Below the pieces are notes generated by a model, which made no database searches, was not told where the DNA came from, and worked only from the letters and a program-made list of their open reading frames with translations. From Pseudomonas sp. EpS/L25 (GTDB lineage Bacteria > Pseudomonadota > Gammaproteobacteria > Pseudomonadales > Pseudomonadaceae): 64,000 nt of DNA. Within the stretch, counting starts at the first letter, position 1. Every line of letters starts with the position of its first letter. Shown here in pieces: positions 41,831 to 51,260 of this stretch. Both the position numbers and the translations under genes were made by a program. The stretch is from positions 529,058-593,057 of the forward strand of contig NZ_LNUP01000015.1 of the NCBI RefSeq assembly GCF_001512295.1. The letters are read 5' to 3'.

Positions 41831-44707
41831 TCAGAGCGCGCCGAGCTGCAACTGTGCGGCCGTGGGCGACTCGCCGGATTGGGGTTGGGTGCTGACGTCC
41901 AGCAGGTAGACCCGCTGGGCATCCAGTTTCGCCGTGTCCACCAGGTAGGTCTTGATGGCATCCGCGCGCTGCTGGGCCAGGCTGCGCAGGAGACCATCAT
42001 TGCCGCTCCAGGCTTCGAGCACCGCCTGGCGCAGGCGCGCCGTGCGGGTGGCATCGTCCAGACTATCCCATTCCTGTGGCGGTTGCGCCTGCAGGCGCAG
42101 GCGATACAGGCCTTCCAGCAGGGGCGCGCGCATGTCGGCGGGCACCTGCAACTGGCTGGGATCGGCCGGCACCTTGTCGCCGCGCCGTTGCAGCAGGTTG
42201 AAGTACTGGGTCTGGAAGTCCTTTTCCAGTTGGCTGGCGGCCAGGGCGCGGCCGTCGCTGGCGGCGCTGGCGTGACCCTTGACCTCCACCGCCAGTTGCG
42301 GGCGCTGGCGCAGCGCCGCGGCCAGCTTGTCCAGGTCGCCGCGGGCCTGGGCGGAAAGCGTGGTGCTGCCGGGGGCGAAGTCGATGGCGTCGAGGTTGGC
42401 CTCGTGGCCGCCGACGAGCCCCGCCAGCAGGCGGAAGGGCGCCTGGACGGTGCGGGTCAGCAGATTCCTCAGGGTCTGCCAGACCACCGGCATGACGCTG
42501 AAGTTGGGGTCGTCGAGATTGCCCGCCACCGGCAGGCGCAGGTCGATGCGACCGTGGCTGTCCTTGAGCAGGGCCACGGCCAGGCGCACCGGCAGGTCCA
42601 CCGCGTCCTTGCTGTCGACCCGCTCGCCCAGTTCCAGCTGGTCGAGCACCACGTGGTTCTGCGCCTGCAGCTTGCCGTCGTCGATGCGGTACTGCAGGTC
42701 CAGGTCCAGTCGCCCCTTGCGCACCGCATAGCCGGCGAACTTGCCGGTGTAGGGCGACAGGGTGGTGAGTTCGACCTGGCGGAAGTAGGCGGTCACGTCC
42801 AGTTGCTGCAGCGGATCGAGGGGGTCGAGGCGGCCCTTGATCTCCACCGGGGCGAAGCGGTCGACCTTGCCGGCCAGGTGGATGTCGGCCGGTTTGGAGG
42901 CGGCGGTGTCCAGGGTGCCGATGCCGCCTTCCAGGGACTGGATGTTGGTGGCGAAGCCGGGTTTCAGGCTGTTGTCGGCGAAGTCGGCGCTGCCATCCTT
43001 GATGCTCACCCCGCCGATGCGGATTTGCAGCGGTGGCGAGCTGTCCTTCGACTCGGTTTTCGGCTGGGGGACCAGCAGCGCGCTGAAGTTGTTGCTCAGG
43101 TCCTCGTTGATCACCAGGGTGCCATAGGGCTTTTCCAGGTCGACCTTGTCGATCACCAGGTGCTTGCCCAGCTCGAAGGCGATGCCCCGCAAGTCGAGTA
43201 GTTGCCAGCGCATGAAGTCCTGCTGGTGCAGGGTGTCCAGCACGTGCACCTGGGTGACCTGGGCGGTGCCGCCGACCTTGAGGCCCAGCGGCTCGCCCGG
43301 GGCGAGGGTGACCTTCAGCCTGCTGGCCAACTGGCCGCTGCGGATTTCCAGGCGTACATAGGGATTGAGGTAGGGCTGGGCCTGGCGCAGGTTGAGTTCG
43401 TCGATGCCGACGTCGAACTGCCCCTGCAAGGGCGCAAGGTCAAGCTGGCCGGCGACGGTGATGCGACCGCGGTCGCCCAGGGTGGTCTTGAGGTCGAGGG
43501 CGAAGGGCCTGTCGCCCGCCGTATCGAAGCCCTTCACCGCCACGTCCAGGCCGCTGAAATAGAGACTCGCCGGGTCGGGCGGGACGCGGTCCACCAGGTG
43601 CAGCTGGTTGTCGGCGAGCTGGACGTCAGCCAGCTTCACCCGCCAGGCCGGTCCGCTGCTGGGCGCGTCGCTGGTCGGAAAGAGTTTCTGCCAGTCCAGG
43701 CTGCCGTCCTGCTCGCGATTGCCCCAGGCATCGAGGCCGTTGCCCTGCAGGCGGGCGATGGTGACTTCGCGCTTTTGCAGATCCAGGTCTATGCCTTCGG
43801 CGGCAAAGCGCTTGAAGCTGGCCTTGGGCTCGGCGCCCACCGCCTGCACGGCGACGTCATCGAGCGCCAGGCGGCCCTGGCTGAGCTGCAGCTGCAGGCC
43901 CTTGGCCAGGTCCAGCCGGTAGTGGCTGCTGGCTTCCAGCCGACCCTTGCCCAGGGCCAGGGGCAGCTGGTTGCGCACATAGGGCCACCAGGGCGCGAGG
44001 CTTACGTTTTGCAGCGCCAGGTCGCCCTCGCTGCGCAGCGGGGCGAGGTCCAGGCTGCCCTTCCAGGTCAGCTGGCCGCCCTGGGTGGTGGTGGCGGTCA
44101 GGGCCAGCTGGCCGGGGCCATCCCCGCTGCGGGTACGGAAATCCTGCAGGGTGGCGTCCAGCGGGGTGAGGGTGACGTCCACCGGCTGGGCGCCCTGGGC
44201 GTCGAGGAAGTGCAGGCGGCCGCCGACCAGGGCGATACGCTCGATGTGCACCGGGAAGGGCTGGCCTTCCGGCTCGGCGGCGGGCGTCGGCGTGCCGGCC
44301 GGGGTGGGCGTCGGCGTGCCGGCCGGGGTGGGCTCGCTGCGCCAGAGCTGGGCCAGGTTGACCTGGCCGTCCTTGGCGATGCGCAGGTCGACCTGGGGCT
44401 GATCGAGACGGACGTCGGCCAGGTGCAGGGTGCGCCGCCAGAGGCTATCCAGTTGCAGATTGGCGTAGAAACCGTCGACGGCCACGGTGGGACGCTCCGC
44501 CGGACCGATCAGCAGCTTGTCCGCGCGCAGCTCCAGGGTGAAGGGATTGAAGCTCAGCGCCTGCAGGCTGGCCGGCTGGGTGAGGCGTTCGCCCAGTGTC
44601 TGGTTGAGGTAGTGCAGGGCGAGGCGCGGCCCGACCACGAAGCCGAGCAGGCTGTAGAGGGCCAGGAGCGCGAGCAGGACGAGGCTCGCTTTGACGATTC
44701 TGGGCAT
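41831..44707 (-). CDS. DUF748 AsmA-like envelope protein
   Basis: A 958-residue protein with an N-terminal anchor helix (about 5-27) followed by long AsmA/DUF748-type beta-repeats, for example LALHYLNQTLGERLTQPASL and NPFTLELRADKLL. These bridge-like proteins are thought to sit in the periplasm and act in phospholipid transport or outer-membrane assembly. Near residue 130 there is a duplicated PTPAGTPTP linker. The C-terminal part (GSTTLSAQARGDLDKLAAAL and VEVKGHASA) resembles an OmpA peptidoglycan-binding motif. The ATG at 44707 is chosen because the membrane anchor starts there. Confidence 0.85.
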   Translation of the reverse strand: MPRIVKASLVLLALLALYSLLGFVVGPRLALHYLNQTLGERLTQPASLQALSFNPFTLELRADKLLIGPAERPTVAVDGFYANLQLDSLWRRTLHLADVRLDQPQVDLRIAKDGQVNLAQLWRSEPTPAGTPTPTPAGTPTPAAEPEGQPFPVHIERIALVGGRLHFLDAQGAQPVDVTLTPLDATLQDFRTRSGDGPGQLALTATTTQGGQLTWKGSLDLAPLRSEGDLALQNVSLAPWWPYVRNQLPLALGKGRLEASSHYRLDLAKGLQLQLSQGRLALDDVAVQAVGAEPKASFKRFAAEGIDLDLQKREVTIARLQGNGLDAWGNREQDGSLDWQKLFPTSDAPSSGPAWRVKLADVQLADNQLHLVDRVPPDPASLYFSGLDVAVKGFDTAGDRPFALDLKTTLGDRGRITVAGQLDLAPLQGQFDVGIDELNLRQAQPYLNPYVRLEIRSGQLASRLKVTLAPGEPLGLKVGGTAQVTQVHVLDTLHQQDFMRWQLLDLRGIAFELGKHLVIDKVDLEKPYGTLVINEDLSNNFSALLVPQPKTESKDSSPPLQIRIGGVSIKDGSADFADNSLKPGFATNIQSLEGGIGTLDTAASKPADIHLAGKVDRFAPVEIKGRLDPLDPLQQLDVTAYFRQVELTTLSPYTGKFAGYAVRKGRLDLDLQYRIDDGKLQAQNHVVLDQLELGERVDSKDAVDLPVRLAVALLKDSHGRIDLRLPVAGNLDDPNFSVMPVVWQTLRNLLTRTVQAPFRLLAGLVGGHEANLDAIDFAPGSTTLSAQARGDLDKLAAALRQRPQLAVEVKGHASAASDGRALAASQLEKDFQTQYFNLLQRRGDKVPADPSQLQVPADMRAPLLEGLYRLRLQAQPPQEWDSLDDATRTARLRQAVLEAWSGNDGLLRSLAQQRADAIKTYLVDTAKLDAQRVYLLDVSTQPQSGESPTAAQLQLGAL

Positions 44708-45135
44708 GCGGGCTTCTAGGACGGCCAAGGTGCGCGGATTATGGCACGGCGCCTCCGTCGGCAAGGGCGGTGGGCGTCCCAAAAGTATGCGGGCCGCTAC
44801 TTGGCACCCAGTGGACGAGCCCGAAGCGGAATGGGATACCCCTCACGAATCGGCTTTTCACGCACGGCAGCGCGGCCTGGTGGGCGATCGACGGTCGCCG
44901 TCGCGCAGAATCCCTGTCCAGAGCCTTGGGACAGCGGTGGCAGGCTCTAGTCCGGCACTTTGCCATGATCCGTCGGTCGCTCTGGATTAAGTTTGACTTA
45001 ATAACCGCCGACTAGTCTCGCGAACAGGTTGCATTCTCAGGAGGAGGGCGGCGGCGGGTCGCTACCCGCTGTGCGATAGCAGGCCAGCACGGGCAACCAC
45101 GAATCGAGAGTCCGCGTCGTCGTCCGGAGAGCCTG
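44708..45135. other. Intergenic region between DUF748 and bestrophin genes
   Basis: No gene found in these 428 bases. An AT-rich patch at about 44985-45012 (GGATTAAGTTTGACTTAATA) is a likely bestrophin promoter zone. CGGAGAG lies just before the bestrophin ATG. No known repeat is recognised with confidence. Confidence 0.4.
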
Positions 45136-46083
45136 ATGTCCAGTCCGATTTCCCTCCGCTCCATCCAGAAGAAGGTGCAGTTCCTGCGCACCACCTTCAG
45201 CTATGTCGGCTGGTCGCTGTTCGGCCTGTTCCTCTGGGACGTGGCGGTCACGGTGGATGCCATGCTGTTCGTCGACGAGCGCTTCGATCTGCCGCTGACC
45301 CCCCTGACCCTGCTGTGCTCGGCGCTGGTGGTGCTGATCAGCTTTCGCAACAGCAGTGCCTATGGTCGCTGGTGGGAGGCACGGACCCTGTGGGGGGCCA
45401 TGGTCAACAGTTCGCGCAGCTTCGGTCGCCAGGTGCTGACCCTGATCGACGACCCGGGCAACGCCCAGAACCGGGTCAAGGCGGTGCTGCTGCGCCGCCA
45501 CATGGGCTACCTGCACGCCTTGCGCGCCCAGCTCAAACGCCAGGACCCGGCCGCGGCTGCGGCGCCCTATCTGGCCCGCCACGAACTGGCGCTGGCCGAG
45601 GGCAGCCTCAACTTCGCCAACGATATCCTCGCCGGTACCGCCGAGCTGATCGCCAGCGAATACCGCCAGGGCCGGCTGGATAGCATCCGTCTGGCACGGC
45701 TGGAGCAGACCCTGGTGGACATGTCCAACTGGCAGGGCGGCATGGAGCGCATCGCCAACACGCCCTTGCCTTATCCCTACGTCTGCTTTCCGCAGCTGTT
45801 CAGCTTCCTGTTCTGCATCGCCATGCCGCTGGGGCTGGTCTCGACCCTGGGTTGGTTCACCCCGCTGGTATCCACCGTGGTTGGCTTCATGCTGCTAGCC
45901 CTGGAGCGCATCGGCAGCGATCTGCAAGCGCCCTTCGCCGACAGTCAGCACCAGATCACCATGGACAAGCTGTGCGCCACCATCGAAGCCAATCTGCTGT
46001 CGATGCTGCGCCCTCGCAGCGAAGAGGGCATGGCCGTGGTGCTGGCCCAGAGGGAAGCCGGGCCGGCCCGCCAGGTGGCCTGA
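45136..46083 (+). CDS. Bestrophin-family ion channel protein
   Basis: A 315-residue member of the bestrophin/UPF0187 (YneE) family. The family motif SFRNSSAYGRWWEARTLWGAMVNSSR lies at about residues 68-95; two further helix pairs follow near residues 20-45 and 220-265 (LFSFLFCIAMPLGLVSTLGW). Bacterial homologues form pentameric cation or anion channels in the inner membrane. Full length. The TGA stop is the beginning of a palindromic element. Confidence 0.9.
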   Translation: MSSPISLRSIQKKVQFLRTTFSYVGWSLFGLFLWDVAVTVDAMLFVDERFDLPLTPLTLLCSALVVLISFRNSSAYGRWWEARTLWGAMVNSSRSFGRQVLTLIDDPGNAQNRVKAVLLRRHMGYLHALRAQLKRQDPAAAAAPYLARHELALAEGSLNFANDILAGTAELIASEYRQGRLDSIRLARLEQTLVDMSNWQGGMERIANTPLPYPYVCFPQLFSFLFCIAMPLGLVSTLGWFTPLVSTVVGFMLLALERIGSDLQAPFADSQHQITMDKLCATIEANLLSMLRPRSEEGMAVVLAQREAGPARQVA

Positions 46084-46274
46084 GAGCCTGGTCGAAATCT
46101 GCTGCGCGTCGGCCAAACTGCGTTGAAAATGCCCTGGGTCGCCAGCCCCGCCTGGGCGGCCCCGTCGCAATGCTCATTTACCACTCGTAAACCCGAGCGC
46201 GGGTCCGATCCGCTTCCTCAGCCCTTTTTTTGCCTTGTTTGGCTCTAGCTCGCTAGATTTTGAACAGGCTCTGA
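46082..46274. mobile_element. Palindromic MITE-like element, family 2, forward copy
   Basis: Inverted ends GAGAGCCTGGTCGAAATCT (46082-46100) and AGATTTTGAACAGGCTCT (46255-46272) bound about 193 bases. Inside are CTGCTGCGCGTCGGCCAAAC and AATGCTCATTTACCACTCGT. The left end starts inside the TGA stop of the bestrophin gene. Related copies are at 30167, 62331 and, more distantly, 13302. Confidence 0.8.
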
Positions 46275-46565
46275 GGCTGCCAGGCGACGGACGGCGGCAA
46301 CGCGGGCGGCGCCTGGCGGCGGCGGGTGGGCAGGGCGCGTCGAAAGCTGGAAAGCGCCGTGACAGACAGATTCTTTGCGGGTGGCACGGCACTAGCACCG
46401 CTTCGCTCCTGTCACATTTTGCAACCTCCCCTGGCAGCGGCGGTTTGCCATGACGTACCGGCCTTGCGGCACGTCGCGGACGAGCCGGGGCGAGGCGTGC
46501 CACAGGGTGCAGGTCCAGCGGACATCACCCGGGCGACCCCCAACCCTCGCTACGGATGCCCGCTC
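46275..46565. other. Leader region of the MFS-phosphoesterase operon
   Basis: The region contains an inverted repeat GTGACAG...CTGTCAC, about 60 bases end to end with a GC-rich inner part, followed by ATTTTGC. This could be a structured leader or an operator. No coding frame here is convincing. Confidence 0.35.
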
Positions 46566-47870
46566 ATGTCAGAGACCCGTTCCCCGGCCGCCGGGACCGG
46601 CGCCGAACCCTCGCGTCGCGCTCGTCATGCCCTGGATGCCCTGAACTTCACCCTGGCCGACGTCCGCGACGGCCTGGGGCCCTACCTCGCCATCTACCTG
46701 ATCGCCGTGCGCGGCCCGGGGGAAGGCTGGAACGAGGCCACCGCCGGTTTCATCATGACCCTGGCCGGCATCGCCGGCCTGATCGCCCAGACCCCGGCCG
46801 GTGCCCTGATCGACCGTACTCGCCACAAACGCCTGATGGTCGGCCTCGCCGCCTTGCTGGTGACGGTCTGCAGCCTGATGCTGCCTTTCGTTTCCAACTT
46901 CTACGTGGTGGCCGCCACCCAGTCGCTGGCCCATGCCGCGGCGGCGATCTTCGCCCCGGCGCTGGCGGCCATCACCCTGGGCATCGTCGGGCCCAAGGCC
47001 TTCACCCGGCACATCGGCCGCAACGAGGGCTTCAACCACGCCGGCAACGCCGTCTCGGCGGCGCTGGCGGGTGGCCTGGCCTATTTCTTCGGTCCCACCG
47101 TGGTGTTCTGGCTGATGGCGCTGCTGGCCGCGGCCTCCATCGTCGCCATCGTCCGGGTGCCCCAGGACGAGATCGATGATGACCTGGCCCAGGGGCTGGG
47201 TGACGAAGTCGGTGCCCGCGATGCCAAGCCGGTGTCGGCCTGGCAGGCGCTGCTGGCCAATCGCAAGCTGCAACTGCTGGCGCTGCTGGCCGCCATCTTC
47301 CACCTGGCCAATGCCGCCATGCTGACCTCGGTCGGCCAGCAGCTGACCCATATCGTCGGCAAGGACAGCGCCACCTCGCTGGTGGCCGTCTGCATCGTCG
47401 CCGCCCAGTGCGTGATGGTGCCGGTGGCCATCCTGGTGGGGCGCAAGGCCGACGTCTTCGGCCGCAAGCCGATCTTTCTCTTCGCCTTCGCCGTGCTGGC
47501 GATCCGCGGGGTGCTCTACACCTTCTCCGACAGCCCCTACTACCTGGTGGCGGTGCAACTGCTCGACGGCGTCGGCGCCGGGATCTATGGCGCCCTGATG
47601 CCGGTGATCGTCGCCGACCTCACCCGCGGCTCGGGGCGCTTCAACGTCAGCCAGGGTGCCATCGCCACGGCCCAGGGCCTGGGCGCCGCCATCAGCGCCA
47701 CCATCGCCGGGGTGATCATCGTCCGCTTCGGCTACGGCGCGGCCTTCACCACCCTGGCGGCCATCGCCGCGGTGGGTTTCGTGCTCTATCTGCTGCTGAT
47801 GCCGGAGACCCGGGACGAGCAGCTTGGCAGGCGTTCGGCGCGCTCGACCGGTTCGGTGGTGGGGGGCTGA
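46566..47870 (+). CDS. MFS transporter
   Basis: A 434-residue transporter with twelve predicted helices after a short polar N-tail. NFTLADVRDGLGPYLAIYL starts helix 1; the signature GALIDRTRHKRLMVG and GRKADVFGRKPIF lie in loops 2-3 and 8-9. The substrate is not evident; the family is often annotated as multidrug or sugar efflux. The phosphoesterase gene starts one base after the stop, so they are an operon. The ATG at 46566 is chosen because the upstream frame is not protein-like. Confidence 0.85.
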   Translation: MSETRSPAAGTGAEPSRRARHALDALNFTLADVRDGLGPYLAIYLIAVRGPGEGWNEATAGFIMTLAGIAGLIAQTPAGALIDRTRHKRLMVGLAALLVTVCSLMLPFVSNFYVVAATQSLAHAAAAIFAPALAAITLGIVGPKAFTRHIGRNEGFNHAGNAVSAALAGGLAYFFGPTVVFWLMALLAAASIVAIVRVPQDEIDDDLAQGLGDEVGARDAKPVSAWQALLANRKLQLLALLAAIFHLANAAMLTSVGQQLTHIVGKDSATSLVAVCIVAAQCVMVPVAILVGRKADVFGRKPIFLFAFAVLAIRGVLYTFSDSPYYLVAVQLLDGVGAGIYGALMPVIVADLTRGSGRFNVSQGAIATAQGLGAAISATIAGVIIVRFGYGAAFTTLAAIAAVGFVLYLLLMPETRDEQLGRRSARSTGSVVGG

Positions 47871-47871
47871 G

Positions 47872-48975
47872 ATGGCACGCTCGACCGATTTCCTTGCCTT
47901 CGCCCATATCGGTGACCTGCACCTGACCACCGCCGAGGCGGACAACGCCCGGGACCTGCGGACCATCCTGCAGCGGCTGCGCGAGCGGCAGGAGCTGGAC
48001 TTCGTCTTCCTGCCCGGCGACAACGCCGACAACGGTACGCCAGAGCAGTACCGACTGCTGCGCCAGGCGCTGGCCGACTTTCCCCTGCCGGTAGCGGTGA
48101 TCACCGGCGATCACGACATGGAAGGCGGTGACCTGGGGCCCTTCTATGCCGTATTGCAGGTGCCGCGGCTGCCCTACGGCAAAGACGTGGGTGGCCTGCG
48201 CTGCCTGTTCCTCGACATGTGCGGCCCCGGCAGCGGCGGCCCGGACTTCCGCCTGGGTGCCGAGCAGGTCCAGTGGCTGGAGCGGGAACTGCTGGCGGCC
48301 ACCCGCCAGGAGCGCCAGTGCGTGGTCTTCATGCACAGCTATCCGGCGGACCTGCGCGGGCCCGGCGAGGCGGAACGGGTGGCGCGCCTGCTGCACGAAG
48401 GTCCGGTGCGCCTGGTGGAAATCGGCCACACGCACTACAACGAGCTGGCTCATGATGGCGGCGCGCTCTACGCCGCCTGCCGCTCCACCGGCCAGATCGA
48501 GGAAGGCGGTGCAGGCTTCGCCCTGGTCACCGTCGATGGCCAGGCGGTGAGTTGGCGCTTTCGCGAGTTGCACGAAGAGGGGCCCTGGGTGCAGATTACC
48601 GCGCCCGGCGATGTCCGGCTGAACGCGGCCGGTGCGGTCGAGGGCGACGACTGTCGCGCGCTGGTGCTGGCCGCGGCAGCGGTGGACAGCTGCGAATGGC
48701 GCGCTGACGAGGGGCCCTGGTGGCTGATGCAGCCGTTGGGCGAAGGTCGCTATCGTGGCGACCGGCCGGTGCCCGCAGGCACTCGGTGCCTGCAGGTCCG
48801 CGTTCGGGATGTCCAGGGTGGGGAGGACCGCGACGAGGTCACGCTGCTGGGTGAGCGCCCGGCGCTCGCTGCCCCTGAGCACTGGGGCTCGGATCACAGT
48901 CAGCTGGGCGAATGGCCAGCCAAGGGCGTGCTGGGCACCCAGCTGGGGCCCAATCGCAATGGCCGCAAATGGTGA
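47872..48975 (+). CDS. Calcineurin-like metallophosphoesterase
   Basis: A 367-residue metallophosphoesterase. Metal ligands appear in order: IGDLH (residues about 14-18), LPGDNADN, TGDHDM, VVFMHSYP and EIGHTHYN, the full five-block set. The C-terminal third is beta-rich and may be an immunoglobulin-like or substrate domain. It has no signal peptide. It is translationally linked to the MFS exporter, which suggests it hydrolyses a phosphorylated molecule connected with that transporter. Confidence 0.87.
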   Translation: MARSTDFLAFAHIGDLHLTTAEADNARDLRTILQRLRERQELDFVFLPGDNADNGTPEQYRLLRQALADFPLPVAVITGDHDMEGGDLGPFYAVLQVPRLPYGKDVGGLRCLFLDMCGPGSGGPDFRLGAEQVQWLERELLAATRQERQCVVFMHSYPADLRGPGEAERVARLLHEGPVRLVEIGHTHYNELAHDGGALYAACRSTGQIEEGGAGFALVTVDGQAVSWRFRELHEEGPWVQITAPGDVRLNAAGAVEGDDCRALVLAAAAVDSCEWRADEGPWWLMQPLGEGRYRGDRPVPAGTRCLQVRVRDVQGGEDRDEVTLLGERPALAAPEHWGSDHSQLGEWPAKGVLGTQLGPNRNGRKW

Positions 48976-49025
48976 GACCGGCATCCGGCCGGTCTCGCGG
49001 ATCGATTAGAAGGAACGCGTCCTAG

Positions 49026-50291
49026 ATGGGGTTTCTCGGAGTTTCTCCTCACCTGCTGACCTGGATCATCGCCGGCCTGGCCACCCTCGGGGTGGTCACC
49101 CGGCCGTTCGGCCTGCCCGAGGCGCTGTTCGCCGTGGCCGGCGCGGTGCTGCTGGCCCTGTTCGGCCTGCTGTCGCTGGACGGTGTCTGGCATGGCATCG
49201 CCAAGGGCACCGACGTCTACCTGTTCCTCATCGGCATGATGCTGCTGGCCGAGATCGCGCGGAAGGAGGGGCTGTTCGACTGGGTCGCCGGTCATGCGGT
49301 ACGGGCGGCCAAGGGCTCGGCGCTGCGGCTGTTCGCCCTGGTCTACGGCGTCGGCATCCTGGTCACGGTATTTCTCTCCAACGACGCCTGCGCGGTGGTG
49401 CTGACCCCGGCGGTCTACTACGCCACCCGTGCGGCCCAGGTGAAGAATCCGCTGCCCTATCTGTTCTCCTGCGCCTTCATCGCCAACGCGGCGAGCTTCG
49501 TGCTGCCGATCTCCAACCCGGCCAATCTGGTGGTCTTCGCCGAGCACATGCCGGAGCTGGGCCGCTGGCTGGCGCTGTTCACCCTGCCGTCGATCCTGGC
49601 CATCGCCGCGACCTTCCTGGCCCTCTGGGCGACCCAGGCCAAGGTCCTGCGCGCCGAGCGGCTATCGGAGGGGGGCGCGGTGGACGCCCTGCCCACCACC
49701 GGGCGGATCGCCGGCTGCGGTCTGATCCTGACCATCTTGGTGCTGCTCGGCGCCTCGGCGCTGGACTTGGAGCTGGGCCTGCCGACCTTTCTCGCCGGCT
49801 TCGCCACCTTCCTGGTGGTGGCCTGCAAGCGCGGCGGCGGCCTGGAGCTGCTCAAGCACATCTCCTGGGGCGTCTTGCCATTGGTGGCCGGGCTGTTCGT
49901 GCTGGTAGAGGCGCTGGAGACGACGGGGGTGCTGAAACTGCTGGCCGGCCAGCTCCAGGCCGCCGCCCAGGCGACCCCGGAGCACGCCGCCTGGGGCGCC
50001 GGCCTGCTGGTGGCCTTCGGCAGCAACCTGGTCAACAACCTGCCGGCCGGGCTACTGGCCGGGGCGGCGGTGCAAGCCGCCCATGTCTCGGAAAAGATCG
50101 CCGGCGCCGTGCTGATCGGCATCGACCTCGGCCCCAACCTGTCCATCACCGGCTCCCTGGCGACCCTGCTGTGGCTGGCCGCGCTACGCCGGGAAGGGCT
50201 GTCGGTGAGCTTCTGGCAATTCCTCAAGCTGGGCACGGTGGTGATGATTCCGGCGCTGCTGTTGGCGCTGGCCGCGCTTATCCATCTCTGA
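49026..50291 (+). CDS. ArsB/CitM-type ion permease
   Basis: A 421-residue membrane permease of the ion-transporter superfamily, with about eleven helices. The half-repeat motifs are VFLSNDACAVVLTPAVYYA and FGSNLVNNLPAGLLAG; FVLPISNPANLVVF matches the substrate loop. This pattern is closest to arsenite exporters of the ArsB type, but no arsR or arsC gene is nearby, so another anion is equally possible. The ATG at 49026 has AAGGAA upstream. Confidence 0.8.
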   Translation: MGFLGVSPHLLTWIIAGLATLGVVTRPFGLPEALFAVAGAVLLALFGLLSLDGVWHGIAKGTDVYLFLIGMMLLAEIARKEGLFDWVAGHAVRAAKGSALRLFALVYGVGILVTVFLSNDACAVVLTPAVYYATRAAQVKNPLPYLFSCAFIANAASFVLPISNPANLVVFAEHMPELGRWLALFTLPSILAIAATFLALWATQAKVLRAERLSEGGAVDALPTTGRIAGCGLILTILVLLGASALDLELGLPTFLAGFATFLVVACKRGGGLELLKHISWGVLPLVAGLFVLVEALETTGVLKLLAGQLQAAAQATPEHAAWGAGLLVAFGSNLVNNLPAGLLAGAAVQAAHVSEKIAGAVLIGIDLGPNLSITGSLATLLWLAALRREGLSVSFWQFLKLGTVVMIPALLLALAALIHL

Positions 50292-50368
50292 CGGACGGTC
50301 CGCAGGTGTAGCGGCTTTGCCCCTGCGCCTGGGGCACTATCAGGGTTCGTCCGCTGCGGAGCATCGCC

Positions 50369-50902
50369 ATGGTCATCGCTCGCTACACCGGTTGCGCCCA
50401 GGCGCTGCACTGGCTGACCGTCGCCCTGCTGTGCCTGCTGTTGCCCTTCGTCTGGGTGGCGGAAAACTTCCCGCCCGGGCCGGTGCGCACCCTTTGGTAC
50501 TTGCTGCACGAATCCACCGGGATCTCGGTGTTCCTGCTGGTGCTGATCCGCCTGACCTGGCGCTGGCGACATCCGGCGCCACCGGCTAACCCCCGTGATG
50601 GCCGCCTGCTGCGGCTGCTGGCCGGCCTCAACCACGGCCTGCTCTATGCGGTGCTGCTGCTGATGCCGGTGACCGGCTACCTGATGGCCGGCCAGGGGCA
50701 GCCGGTGCCGGTGTTCGGGTTGTTTTCCCTGCCGGGTTTTCCCCGTCATGAAGCCCTCGGCATCCTCGCCAATCGCATCCATGTGGCGGGTCAGTTCGCC
50801 GTCTATGGTCTGGTGATCCTGCACGTAGCGGCGGTGGTCTGGCATGTGGCGATCCGCCGGGACGGGACGCTGGAGCGCATGTTGCCCGAGCAGCGGCCCT
50901 GA
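50369..50902 (+). CDS. Cytochrome b561 family protein
   Basis: A 177-residue four-helix cytochrome b561 (YodB/CybB type). Haem-ligand histidines are in AQALHWLTVAL, WYLLHESTG, GLNHGLLYAVLL and VILHVAAVVWH. It passes electrons between quinol and an acceptor in the inner membrane. Full length. It is the last GC-rich gene before the AT-rich island. Confidence 0.9.
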   Translation: MVIARYTGCAQALHWLTVALLCLLLPFVWVAENFPPGPVRTLWYLLHESTGISVFLLVLIRLTWRWRHPAPPANPRDGRLLRLLAGLNHGLLYAVLLLMPVTGYLMAGQGQPVPVFGLFSLPGFPRHEALGILANRIHVAGQFAVYGLVILHVAAVVWHVAIRRDGTLERMLPEQRP

Positions 50903-51103
50903 GGCGCTGGGTTTGGCTCCCCCTCCAGCTTGAGCCCATCTCCGGAGGCTTCGACCGCTCGCTGTTGGCGCCGAATTCGTTCACGATTTCTTTAAGAAAC
51001 AGTAAGTTAGCTTTCATTGGATGAGGGCTGATATTCGTTAAATGGGCAGATTAGCCATGAGGCTATGGGATGGATAGGTCTGGTGCTAAAGAAGGTCAGG
51101 GGG

Positions 51104-51139
51104 TTGCTAAGCATTACCTTTTTCTGTAATTTTATACAG
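51104..51139 (+). promoter_or_regulatory. LexA-type SOS box overlapping a sigma-70 promoter
   Basis: CTGTAATTTTATACAG (51124-51139) fits the gammaproteobacterial LexA consensus CTGT-N8-ACAG with an AT-rich centre, flanked by T/A-rich bases. A -35 box TTGCTA (51104-51109), 17-base spacer and -10 TAATTT (51127-51132) place the SOS box on top of the -10. After it come a short hairpin (TTGGCG-TAGAA-CGCCAA, 51148-51164) and about 95 bases of leader. The rest of the gap 50903-51103 is AT-rich with no gene. Confidence 0.7.
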
Positions 51140-51260
51140 TATTTTGGTTGGCGTAGAACGCCAAATTTGGTATGTGTCAATAGAAAATTGACCCGTAGCC
51201 TTGACTTGTGCAGAATCGCCCCGCATTTTGATCAGCTAGCAACCGATATTAGGAGGTCGA

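Noticed and set aside
49026-50291. Arsenic resistance operon
   Set aside because: Only a permease of the broad family is present; no arsR, arsC or arsH lies next to it.
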